Shown in pieces: positions 25,301 to 38,759 of a stretch of DNA of 64,000 nucleotides. The notes below the pieces were generated by a model, which saw only the letters and a list, made by a program, of their open reading frames with translations, made no database searches and was not told where the DNA came from. Positions within the stretch are counted from its first letter, which is position 1. Each line of letters opens with the position of its first letter. The translations under genes were made by a program, and so were the position numbers. Source of the stretch: Phalacrocorax aristotelis (lineage: Eukaryota; Chordata; Aves; Suliformes; Phalacrocoracidae); assembly GCF_949628215.1 (NCBI RefSeq), contig NC_134287.1, positions 23,939,501-24,003,500 of the forward strand, read 5' to 3'.

Positions 25301-28300
25301 AACAGAACTGGAATGTACAGCGATGTATTGGCATGTACTGGGAGCGAGCTGGGATTTACTGGGATGTACTGGGAGGAAACTGGGATATACTGGGAGGAAA
25401 CTGGGATATACTGGGAGGCATTGGGAGGGAAGTGGGTGTCAACTGGGACATTCCAGTTTCCTCCCAGTACATCCCAGTTCCCTACCAGTGCAGCCCAGTA
25501 CATCCCAGTTCCCTCCCAGTCCGTCCCAATCCCCTCCCAGTACATCCCAGTTCCCTGCCAGTATGTCCCAGTACATCCCAGTTCCCTCCCAGTACATACC
25601 AGTTCCCTCCCAGTACATACCAGTTCCCTCCCAGTTCCCTCCCACTACATCCCAGTACATCCCAGTTCCCTCCCAGTACATACCAGTTCCCTCCCAGTAC
25701 ATCCCAGTTCCCTCCCGGTACATCCCAGTTCCCTCCCGGTACATCCCAGTTCCCTCCCGGTACATCCTACTACATACCAGTTCCCTCCCAGTACATCCCA
25801 GTACGTCCCAGTTCCCCTCAGTACATAACACTTCCCTCCCAGTACATACCAGTAAATCCCAGTGTCCTCACAGTACGTCCCAGTTCCCTCACAGTACATC
25901 CCAGTTCCCTCCCAGTACATCCCAGTTCCCTCCCTGTTCCTTCCCAGTACATAACAGTTACCTCCCAGTACATCCCAGTACATCACAGTAGATCCTGGTA
26001 CATCCCAAATCCCTGCCAGTTCCACCCGGTACAACCCAGTACAAGCCTGTACATCCTAGTTCCTCCACGGTACATCCCAGGACATCCCCGCACATTGTAG
26101 TGCCTCCCAGTACATCCCAGTTCCCTCCCAGTACTGGGAGGGACCTGGGATGTACTGGGATGTGATGGGACGGAACTGGGATGTATTGGGAGGCACTGGG
26201 AAAGAAGTGGTAGTGAACCGGGAGGGAATTGGGATGTACGGGGATGAACTGGTAGGAAACTGGGATGTACTGGCATGGAACGGGGATGTATTGGGATGGA
26301 CAGGAACGGAACTGGAATGTACGGCGATGTATTGGGATGTACTGGGAGCGAACTGGGATTTACTGGGATGTACTGGGAGGAAACTGGGATATACTGGGAG
26401 GAAACTGGGATATACTGGGAGGAACCTGGGAGGGAAGTGGGTGTCAACTGGGACATTCCAGTTTCCTCCCAGTACATCCCAGTTCCCTACCAGTGCAGCC
26501 CAGTACATCCCAGATCCCTCCCAGTCCCTCCCAGTACATCCCAGTTCCCTCACAGTACATCCCAGTTCCCTCCCAGTTCACACACAGTTCACTCCCAGTT
26601 CCATTCCAGTACATCCCAGTACATGCCAGTTGCCTCCCAGTTTCCTCTAAGTACATCCCAGTACTTTAAAGTTCCCTCCCAGTACATCCCAGTTCCCTCA
26701 CAGTACATCCCAGTACTTCACAGTTCACTCCCACTACATCCCAGTACGTCCCAGTTCCCCCTTGGTACATAACACTTCCCTCCCAATACATCCAAGTTCC
26801 CTCCCAGTACATCCCAATCCCCTCCCAGTACATCCCAGTTCCCTGCCAGTATGTCCCAGTACATCCCAGTTCCCTCCCAGTACATACCAGTTCCCTCCCA
26901 CTACATCCCAGTTCCCTCCCAGTTCCCTCCCACTACATCCCAGTTCCCTCCCAGTACATACCAGTTCCCTCCCAGTACATCCCGGTACATCCTGGTACAT
27001 CCCAGTTCCCACCCAGTACATCCTACTACATACCAGTTCCCTCCCAGTTCACTCCCAGTACATCCCAGTACTTCACAGTTCCATCCCAGTACATCCCAGT
27101 ACGCACCAGTTCCCCTCAGTACATAACACTTCCCTCCCAGTACATAACAGTACATCCCAGTGTCCTCACAGTACGTCCCAGTTCCCTCACAGTACATCCC
27201 AGTTCCCTACCAGTACAACCCAGTTCCCTCCCAGTTCACTCCCAATACATAACAGTTACCTCCCAGTACATCCCAGTACATCCCAGTAGATCCTGGTACA
27301 TCCCAAATCCCTGCCAGTTCCACCCGGTACAACCCAGTACAAGCCTGTACATCCTAGTTCCTCCACAGTACATCCCAGGGCATCCCCGCACATTGTAGTG
27401 CCTCCCAGTACATCCCAGGTCCCTCCCAGTACTGGGAGGGACCTGGGATGTACTGGGAGGGAACTGGGACGTACTGGGAGGGAACTGGGATGTACTGGGA
27501 TGTAATGGGACGGAACTGGGATGTATTGGGAGGCACTGGGAAAGAAGTGGTAGTGAACCGGGAGGGAATTGGGATGTACGGGGATGAACTGGTAGGGAAC
27601 TGGGATGTACTGGCATGGAACGGGGATGTATTGGGATGTACAGGAACGGAACTGGAATGTACTGCGATGTACTGGGATGTACTGGGAGCGAACTGGGATT
27701 TACTGGGATGTACTGGGAGGAAACTGGGATATACTGGGAGGAAACTGGGATATACTGGGAGGCATTGGGAGGGAAGTGGGTGTCAACTGGGACATTCCAG
27801 TTTCCTCCCAGTACATCCCAGTTCCCTACCAGTGCAGCCCAGTACATCCCAGTTCCCTCCCAGTCCGTCCCAATCCCCTCCCAGTACATCCCAGTTCCCT
27901 GCCAGTATGTCCCAGTACATCCCAGTTCCCTCCCAGTACATACCAGTTCCCTCCCAGTTCCCTCCCACTACATCCCAGTACATACCAGTTCCCTCCCAGT
28001 ACATACCAGTACATCCTGGTACATCCCAGTTCCCACCCAGTACATCCTACTACATACCAGTTCCCTCCCAGTTCACTCCCAGTACATCCCAGTACTTCAC
28101 AGTTCCCTCCCAGTACATCCCAGTACGTCCCAGTTCCCCTCAGTACATAACACTTCCCTCCCAGTACATACCAGTACATCCCAGTGTCCTCACAGTACGT
28201 CCCAGTTCCCTCCCAGTACATCCCAGTTCCCTCCCAGTACATAACAGTTACCTCCCAGTACATAACAGTTACCTCCCAGTACATCCTAGTAGATCCTAGG

Positions 28301-28356
28301 ACATTTCAAATCCCTGCCAGTTCCACCCGGTACAACCCAGTACAAGCCTGTACATC

Positions 28357-29610
28357 CTAGTTCCTCCACGGTACATCCCAGGGCATCCCCGCACATTGTA
28401 GTGCCTCCCAGTACATCCCAGTTCCCTCCCAGTACTGGGAGGGACCTGGGATGTACTGGGAGGGACCTGGGACGTACTGGGAGGGAACTGGGATGTACTG
28501 GGATGTAATGGGACGGAACTGGGATGTATTGGGAGGCACTGGGAAAGAAGTGGTAGTGAACCGGGAGGGAATTGGGATGTACGGGGATGAACTGGTAGGA
28601 AACTGGGATGTACTGGCATGGAACGGGGATGTATTGGGATGTACAGGAACAGAACTGGAATGTACAGCAATGTATTGGCATGTACTGGCAGCGAGCTGGG
28701 ATTTACTGGGATGTACTGGGAGGAAACTGGGATATACTGGGAGGAAACTGGGATATACTGAGAGGCATTGGGAGGGAAGTGGGTGTCAACTGGGACATTC
28801 CAGTTTCCTCCCAGTACATCCCAGTTCCCTACCAGTGCAGCCCAGTACATCCCAGTTCCCTCCCAGTCCGTCCCAATCCCCTCCCAGTAAATCCCAGTTC
28901 CCTGCCAGTATGTCCCAGTACATCCCAGTTCCCTCCCAGTACATACCAGTTCCCTCCCAGTACATCCCAGTACATCCTGGTACATCCCAGTTCCCACCCA
29001 GTACATCCTACTACATACCAGTTCCCTCCCAGTTCACTCCCAGTACATCCCAGTACTTCACAGTTCCCTCCCAGTACATCCCAGTACGTCCCAGTTCCCC
29101 TCAGTACATAACACTTCCCTCCCAGTACATCCCAGTGTCCTCACAGTACGTCCCAGTTCCCTCCCAGTACATCCCAGTTCCCTCCCAGTACATCCCAGTT
29201 CCCTCCCTGTTCCTTCCCAGTACATAACAGTTACCTCCCAGTACATCCCAGTAGATCCTGGTACATCCCAAATCCCTGCCAGTTCCACCCGGTACAACCC
29301 AGTACAAGCCTGTACATCCTAGTTCCTCCACAGTACATCCCAGGGCATCCCCGCACATTGTAGTGCCTCCCAGTACATCCCAGTTCCCTCCCAGTACTGG
29401 GAGGGACCTGGGATGTACTGGGAGGGACCTGGGATATACTGGGAGGGAACTGGGATGTACTGGGATGTAATGGGACGGAACTGGGATGTAATGGGACGGA
29501 ACTGGGAAAGAAGTGGTAGTGAACCGGGAGGGAATTGGGATGTACGGGGATGAACTGGTAGGGAACTGGGATGTACTGGCATGGAACGGGGATGTATTGG
29601 GATGTACAGG
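28357..29610 (+). repeat. Block at 4,310-bp offset, second copy
   Basis: Partner of 24,047-25,300. Just downstream (about 29,690-29,760) one extra 21-bp dimer is present in the inverted arm relative to the first copy, a small example of dimer-number change inside an inverted arm. Confidence 0.75.
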
Positions 29611-32600
29611 AACAGAACTGGAATGTACAGCGATGTATTGGCATGTACTGGGAGCGAGCTGGGATTTACTGGGATGTACTGGGAGGAAACTGGGATATAC
29701 TGGGAGGAAACTGGGATATACTGGGAGGAAACTGGGATATACTGGGAGGCATTGGGAGGGAAGTGGGTGTCAACTGGGACATTCCAGTTTCCTCCCAGTA
29801 CATCCCAGTTCCCTACCAGTGCAGCCCAGTACATCCCAGTTCCCTCCCAGTCCGTCCCAATCCCCTCCCAGTACATCCCAGTTCCCTGCCAGTATGTCCC
29901 AGTACATCCCAGTTCCCTCCCAGTACATACCAGTTCCCTCCCAGTTCCCTCCCACTACATCCCAGTACATCCCAGTTCCCTCCCAGTACATACCAGTTCC
30001 CTCCCAGTACATACCAGTACATCCTGGTACATCCCAGTTCCCACCCAGTACATCCTACTACATACCAGTTCCCTCCCAGTTCACTCCCAGTACATCCCAG
30101 TACTTCACAGTTCCCTCCCAGTACATCCCAGTACGTCCCAGTTACCCTCAGTACATAACACTTCCCTCCCAGTACATACCAGTACATCCCAGTGTCCTCA
30201 CAGTACGTCCCAGTTCCCTCCCAGTACATCCCAGTTCGCTCCCAGTACATAACAGTTACCTCCCAGTACATCCCAGTAGATCCTGGTACATCCCAAATCC
30301 CTGCCAGTTCCACCCGGTACAACCCAGTACAAGCCTGTACATCCTAGTTCCTCCACAGTACATCCCAGGGCATCCCCGCACATTGTAGTGCCTCCCAGTA
30401 CATCCCAGTTCCCTCCCAGTACTGGGAGGGACCTGGGATGTACTGGGAGGGACCTGGGACGTACTGGGAGGGAACTGGGATGTACTGGGATGTAATGGGA
30501 CGGAACTGGGATGTATTGGGAGGCACTGGGAAAGAAGTGGTAGTGAACCGGGAGGGAATTGGGATGTACGGGGATGAACTGGTAGGAAACTGGGATGTAC
30601 TGGCATGGAACGGGGATGTATTGGGATGTACAGGAACAGAACTGGAATGTACAGCAATGTATTGGCATGTACTGGCAGCGAGCTGGGATTTACTGGGATG
30701 TACTGGGAGGAAACTGGGATATACTGGGAGGAAACTGGGATATACTGGGAGGCATTGGGAGGGAAGTGGGTGTCAACTGGGACATTCCAGTTTCCTCCCA
30801 GTACATCCCAGTTCCCTACCAGTGCAGCCCAGTACATCCCAGTTCCCTCCCAGTCCGTCCCAATCCCCTCCCAGTACATCCCAGTTCCCTCCCAGTACAT
30901 ACTAGTTCCCTCCCAGTACATCCCAGTTCCCTCCCAGTTCCCTCCCACTACATCCCAGTACATCCCAGTTCCCTCCCAGTACATACCAGTTCCCTCCCAG
31001 TACATACCAGTTCCCTCCCGGTACATCCCAGTTCCCACCCAGTACATCCTACTACATACCAGTTCCCTCCCAGTTCACTCCCAGTACATCCCAGTACTTC
31101 ACAGTTCCCTCCCAGTACATCCCAGTACGTCCCAGTTCCCCTCAGTACATAACACTTCCCTCCCAGTACATACCAGTACATCCCAGTGTCCTCACAGTAC
31201 GTCCCAGTTCCCTCCCAGTACATCCCAGTTCCCTACCAGTACATCCCAGTTACCTCCCTGTTCCTTCCCAGTACATAACAGTTACCTCCCAGTACATCCC
31301 AGTAGATCCTGGTACATCCCAAATCCCTGCCAGTTCCACCCGGTACAACCCAGTACAAGCCTGTACATCCTAGTTCCTCCACAGTACATCCCAGGGCATC
31401 CCCGCACATTGTAGTGCCTCCCAGTACATCCCAGTTCCCTCCCAGTACTGGGAGGGACCTGGGATGTACTGGGAGGGACCTGGGATGTACTGGGAGGGAA
31501 CTGGGATGTGCTGGGATGTAATGGGACGGAACTGGGATGTGCTGGGACGGAACTGGGATGTAATGGGATGGAACTGGGAAAGAAGTGGTAGTGAACCGGG
31601 AGGGAATTGGGATGTACGGGGATGAACTGGTAGGGAACTGGGATGTACTGGCATGGAACGGGGATGTATTGGGATGTACAGGAACGGAACTGGAATGTAC
31701 TGCGATGTACTGGGATGTACTGGGAGCAAACTGGGATTTACTGGGATGTACTGGGAGGAAACTGGGATATACTTGGAGGCACTGGGAGGGAAGTGGGTGT
31801 CAACTGGGACATTCCAGTTTCCTCCCAGTACATCCCAGCTCCCTACCAGTGCAGCCCAGTACATCCCAGATCCCTCCCAGTACATCCCAGTTCCCTCCCA
31901 GTCCGTCCCAGTACATCCCAGTACATCCCAGTTCCCTCACAGTACATCCCAGTTCCCTCACAGTTCACACACAGTTCACTCCCAGTTCCATTCCAGTACA
32001 TCCCAGTACATGCCACTTTCCTCCAAGTAAACCCCAGTTCCCTCCCACTACATCCAAGTTCCCTCCCACTTCCCTCTAAGTACATCCCAGTACTTCACAG
32101 TTCACTCCCACTACATCCCAGTTCCCCCTCGGTACATAACAGTTCCCTCCCAGTACACCCCAGTACATCCCAGTTCCCTCCCAGTATGTCCCACTACATC
32201 CCAGTTCCCTCCCAGTCCATCCCAGTTCCCTCCCAGTAAATCCCAATTCCCAACACTTTCCACCCAGTACATCCCAGTTCCCTCCCAGTACATACCAGTT
32301 CCCTCCCAGTACACCCCAGTACATCCCAGTTCCCTCCCAGTTCCCTCCCAGTTCCCTCCCAGTTCCCTCCCAGTACATCCCAGTTCCCTCTAAGTACATC
32401 CCAATACTTCATAGTTCCCTCCCAGCACGTCCCAGTACGTCCCAGTTCCCCTCAGTACATAACACTTCCCTCCCACTACATACCAGTACATCCCAGTGTC
32501 CTCACACTACGTCCCAGTTCCCTCCCAGTACATCCCAGTACGTCCCAGTTCCCCTCAGTACATAACACTTCCCTCCCAGTACATACCAGTACATCCCAGT

Positions 32601-35600
32601 GTCCTCACAGTACATCCCAGTTCCCTCCCAGTACATGCCAGTTCTCTCCCAGTTCACTCCCAGTACACAACAGTTACCTCCCAGTACATCCCAGTACATC
32701 CCAGTAGATCCTGGTACATCCCAAATCCCTGCCAGTTCCACCCGGTACAACCCAGTACAAGCCTGTACTTCCTAGTTCCTCCACAGTACATCCCAGGGCA
32801 TCCCCGCACATTGTAGTGCCTCCCAGTACATCCCAGTTCCCTCCCAGTACTGGGAGGGACCTGGGATGTACTGGGAGGGACCTGGGACGTACTGGGAGGG
32901 AACTGGGATGTACTGGGATGTAATGGGACGGAACTGGGAAAGAAGTGGTAGTGAACCGGGAGGGAACTGGGATGTACGGGGATGAACTGGTAGGAAACTG
33001 GGATGTACTGGCATGGAACGGGGATGTATTGGGATGTACAGGAACAGAACTGGAATGTACAGCGATGTATTGGCATGTACTGGGAGCGAGCTGGGATTTA
33101 CTGGGATGTACTGGGAGGAAACTGGGATATACTGGGAGGAAACTGGGATATACTGGGAGGCATTGGGAGGGAAGTGGGTGTCAACTGGGACATTCCAGTT
33201 TCCTCCCAGTACATCCCAGTTCCCTACCAGTGCAGCCCAGTACATCCCAGTTCCCTCCCAGTCCGTCCCAATCCCCTCCCAGTACATCCCAGTTCCCTGC
33301 CAGTATGTCCCAGTACATCCCAGTTCCCTCCCAGTACATCCCAGTTCCCTACCAGTACATCCCAGTTCCCTACCAGTTCCCTCCCACTACATCCCAGTAC
33401 ATCCCAGTTCCCTCCCAGTACATACCAGTTCCCTCCCAGTACATCCCAGTTCCCTCCCAGTACATCCCAGTTCCCTCCCGGTACATCCCAGTTCCCACCC
33501 AGTACATCCTACTACATACCAGTTCCCTCCCAGTTCACTCCCAGTACATCCCAGTACTTCACACTTCCCTCCCAGTACATAACAGTACATCCCAGTGTCC
33601 TCACAGTACGTCCCAGTTCCCTCACAGTACATCCCAGTTCCCTACCAGTACATCCCAGTTCCCTACCAGTACATCCCAGTTCCCTCCCTGTTCCTTCCCA
33701 GTACATAACAGTTACCTCCCAGTACATCCCAGTACATCACAGTAGATCCTGGTACATCCCAAATCCCTGCCAGTTCCACCCGGTACAACCCAGTACAAGC
33801 CTGTACATCCTAGTTCCTCCACGGTACATCCCAGGGCATCCCCGCACATTGTAGTGCCTCCCAGTACATCCCAGTTCCCTCCCAGTACTGGGAGGGAACT
33901 GGGATGTACTGGGAGGGAACTGGGATGTACTGGGAGGGAACTGGGATGTACTGGGATGTAATGGGACGGAACTGGGATGTATTGGGAGGCACTGGGAAAG
34001 AAGTGGTAGTGAACCGGGAGGGAATTGGGATGTACGGGGATGAACTGGTAGGAAACTGGGATGTACTGGCATGGAACGGGGATGTATTGGGATGGACAGG
34101 AACGGAACTGGAATGTACGGCGATGTATTGGGATGTACTGGGAGCGAACTGGGATTTACTGGGATGTACTGGGAGGAAACTGGGATATACTGACAGGAAA
34201 CTGGGATATACTGGGAGGCATTGGGAGGGAAGTGGGTGTCAACTGGGACATTCCAGTTTCCTCCCAGTACATCCCAGTTCCCTACCAGTGCAGCCCAGTA
34301 CATCCCAGATCCCTCCCAGTCCCTCCCAGTCCCTCCCAGTACATCCCAGTTCCCTCACAGTACATCCCAGTTCCCTCCCAGTTCACACACAGTTCACTCC
34401 CAGTTCCATTCCAGTACATCCCAGTACATGCCAGTTGCCTCCCAGTTTCCTCTAAGTACATCCCAGTACTTTAAAGTTCCCTCCCAGTACATCCCAGTTC
34501 CCTCACAGTACATCCCAGTACTTCACAGTTCACTCCCACTACATCCCAGTACGTCCCAGTTCCCCCTTGGTACATAACACTTCCCTCCCAATACATCCAA
34601 GTTCCCTCCCAGTACATCCCAATCCCCTCCCAGTACATCCCAGTTCCCTGCCAGTATGTCCCAGTACATCCCAGTTCCCTCCCAGTACATACCAGTTCCC
34701 TCCCAGTACATCCCAGTTCCCTCCCAGTTCCCTCCCACTACATCCCAGTTCCCTCCCAGTACATACCAGTTCCCTCCCAGTACATCCCAGTACATCCTGG
34801 TACATCCCAGTTCCCACCCAGTACATCCTACTACATACCAGTTCCCTCCCAGTACATCCCAGTACTTCACAGTTCCCTCCCAGTACATCCCAGTACGTCC
34901 CAGTTCCCCTCAGTACATAACACTTCCCTCCCAGTACATAACAGTACATCCCAGTGTCCTCACAGTACGTCCCAGTTCCCTCCCAGTACATCCCAGTTCG
35001 CTCCCAGTACATAACAGTTACCTCCCAGTACATCCCAGTAGATCCTGGTACATCCCAAATCCCTGCCAGTTCCACCCGGTACAACCCAGTACAAGCCTGT
35101 ACATCCTAGTTCCTCCACAGTACATCCCAGGGCATCCCCGCACATTGTAGTGCCTCCCAGTACATCCCAGTTCCCTCCCAGTACTGGGAGGGACCTGGGA
35201 CGTACTGGGAGGGAACTGGGATGTACTGGGATGTAATGGGACGGAACTGGGATGTATTGGGAGGCACTGGGAAAGAAGTGGTAGTGAACCGGGAGGGAAT
35301 TGGGATGTACGGGGATGAACTGGTAGGAAACTGGGATGTACTGGCATGGAACGGGGATGTATTGGGATGGACAGGAACAGAACTGGAATGTACAGCAATG
35401 TATTGGCATGTACTGGCAGCGAGCTGGGATTTACTGGGATGTACTGGGAGGAAACTGGGATATACTGGGAGGAAACTGGGATATACTGGGAGGCATTGGG
35501 AGGGAAGTGGGTGTCAACTGGGACATTCCAGTTTCCTCCCAGTACATCCCAGTTCCCTACCAGTGCAGCCCAGTACATCCCAGTTCCCTCCCAGTCCGTC

Positions 35601-36110
35601 CCAATCCCCTCCCAGTACATCCCAGTTCCCTCCCAGTACATACTAGTTCCCTCCCAGTACATCCCAGTTCCCTCCCAGTTCCCTCCCACTACATCCCAGT
35701 ACATCCCAGTTCCCTCCCAGTACATACCAGTTCCCTCCCAGTACATACCAGTTCCCTCCCGGTACATCCCAGTTCCCACCCAGTACATCCTACTCCATAC
35801 CAGTTCCCTCCCAGTTCACTCCCAGTACATCCCAGTACTTCACAGTTCCCTCCCAGTACATCCCAGTACGTCCCAGTTCCCCTCAGTACATAACACTTCC
35901 CTCCCAGTACATACCAGTACATCCCAGTGTCCTCACAGTACGTCCCAGTTCCCTCCCAGTACATCCCAGTTCCCTCCCAGTACATCCCAGTTACCTCCCT
36001 GTTCCTTCCCAGTACATAACAGTTACCTCCCAGTACATCCCAGTAGATCCTGGTACATCCCAAATCCCTGCCAGTTCCACCCGGTACAACCCAGTACAAG
36101 CCTGTACATC

Positions 36111-37860
36111 CTAGTTCCTCCACAGTACATCCCAGGGCATCCCCGCACATTGTAGTGCCTCCCAGTACATCCCAGTTCCCTCCCAGTACTGGGAGGGACC
36201 TGGGATGTACTGGGAGGGACCTGGGATGTACTGGGAGGGAACTGGGATGTACTGGGATGTAATGGGACGGAACTGGGAAAGAAGTGGTAGTGAACCGGGA
36301 GGGAATTGGGATGTACGGGGATGAACTGGTAGGGAACTGGGATGTACTGGCATGGAACGGGGATGTATTGGGATGTACAGGAACGGAACTGGAATGTACT
36401 GCGATGTACTGGGATGTACTGGGAGCAAACTGGGATTTACTGGGATGTACTGGGAGGAAACTGGGATATACTTGGAGGCACTGGGAGGGAAGTGGGTGTC
36501 AACTGGGACATTCCAGTTTCCTCCCAGTACATCCCAGCTCCCTACCAGTGCAGCCCAGTACATCCCAGATCCCTCCCAGTACATCCCAGTTCCCTCCCAG
36601 TCCGTCCCAGTACATCCCAGTTCCCTCACAGTACATCCCAGTTCCCTCACAGTTCACACACAGTTCACTCCCAGTTCCATTCCAGTACATCCCAGTACAT
36701 GCCACTTTCCTCCAAGTAAACCCCAGTTCCCTCCCACTACATCCAAGTTCCCTCCCACTTCCCTCTAAGTACATCCCAGTACTTCACAGTTCACTCCCAG
36801 TACATCCCAGTTCCCCCTCGGTACATAACAGTTCCCTCCCAGTACACCCCAGTACATCCCAGTTCCCTCCCAGTATGTCCCACTACATCCCAGTTCCCTC
36901 CCAGTCCATCCCAGTTCCCTCCCAGTAAATCCCAATTCCCAACACTTTCCACCCAGTACATCCCAGTTCCCTCCCAGTACATACCAGTTCCCTCCCAGTA
37001 CATCCCAGTACTTCACAGTTCCCTCCCAGTTCCCTCCCAGTTCCCTCCCAGTTCCCTCTAAGTACATCCCAATACTTCATAGTTCCCTCCCAGCACGTCC
37101 CAGTACGTCCCAGTTCCCCTCAGTACATAACACTTCCCTCCCACTACATACCAGTACATCCCAGTGTCCTCACACTACGTCCCAGTTCCCTCCCAGTACA
37201 TCCCAGTACGTCCCAGTTCCCCTCAGTACATAACACTTCCCTCCCAGTACATACCAGTACATCCCAGTGTCCTCACAGTACATCCCAGTTCCCTCCCAGT
37301 TCATCACAGTTCTCTCCCAGTTCACTCCCAGTACACAACAGTTACCTCCCAGTACATCCCAGTACATCCCAGTAGATCCTGGTACATCCCAAATCCCTGC
37401 CAGTTCCACCCGGTACAACCGAGTACAAGCCTGTACTTCCTAGTTCCTCCACAGTACATCCCAGGGCATCCCCGCACATTGTAGTGCCTCCCAGTACATC
37501 CCAGTTCCCTCCCAGTACTGGGAGGGAACTGGGATGTACTGGGAGGGAACTGGGATGTACTGAGATGTAATGGGACGGAACTGGGATGTATTGGGAGGCA
37601 CTGGGAAAGAAGTGGTAGTGAACCGGGAGGGAACTGGGATGTACGGGGATGAACTGGTAGGAAACTGGGATGTACTGGCATGGAACGGGGATGTATTGGG
37701 ATGTACAGGAACAGAACTGGAATGTACAGCGATGTATTGGCATGTACTGGGAGCGAGCTGGGATTTACTGGGATGTACTGGGAGGAAACTGGGATATACT
37801 GGGAGGAAACTGGGATATACTGGGAGGCATTGGGAGGGAAGTGGGTGTCAACTGGGACAT
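36111..37860 (+). repeat. Block repeated about 6.4 kb downstream, first copy
   Basis: Landmarks at 36,284/42,714 (6,430 bp) and 37,342/43,751 (6,409 bp) match. The 21-bp difference between the offsets is one dimer. Both copies have the type B inverted arm with GGGAGCAAACTGG and the forward variant CCAAGTAAACCCCAG. Confidence 0.75.
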
Positions 37861-38759
37861 TCCAGTTTCCTCCCAGTACATCCCAGTTCCCTACCAGTGC
37901 AGCCCAGTACATCCCAGTTCCCTCCCAGTCCGTCCCAATCCCCTCCCAGTACATCCCAGTTCCCTGCCAGTATGTCCCAGTACATCCCAGTTCCCTCCCA
38001 GTACATACCAGTTCCCTCCCAGTACATCCCAGTTCCCTGCCAGTATGTCCCAGTACATCCCAGTTCCCTCCCAGTACATACCAGTTCCCTCCCAGTACAT
38101 ACCAGTATATCCTGGTACATCCCAGTTCCCACCCAGTACATCCTACTACATACCAGTTCCCTCCCAGTTCACTCCCAGTACATCCCAGTACTTCACAGTT
38201 CCCTCCCAGTACATCCCAGTACGTCCCAGTTCCCCTCAGTACATAACACTTCCCTCCCAGTACATACCAGTACATCCCAGTGTCCTCACAGTACGTCCCA
38301 GTTCCCTCACAGTACATCCCAGTTCCCTACCAGTACATCCCAGTTCCCTACCAGTACATCCCAGTTCCCTACCAGTACATCCCAGTTCCCTACCAGTACA
38401 TCCCAGTTCCCTCCCTGTTCCTTCCCAGTACATAACAGTTACCTCCCAGTACATCCCAGTACATCCCAGTTCCCTCCCAGTATGTCCCACTACATCCCAG
38501 TTCCCTCCCAGTCCATCCCAGTTCCCTCCCAGTAAATCCCAATTCCCAACACTTTCCACCCAGTACATCCCAGTTCCCTCCCAGTACATACCAGTTCCCT
38601 CCCAGTACATCCCAGTACTTCACAGTTCCCTCCCAGTTCCCTCCCAGTTCCCTCCCAGTTCCCTCTAAGTACATCCCAATACTTCATAGTTCCCTCCCAG
38701 CACGTCCCAGTACGTCCCAGTTCCCCTCAGTACATAACACTTCCCTCCCACTACATACC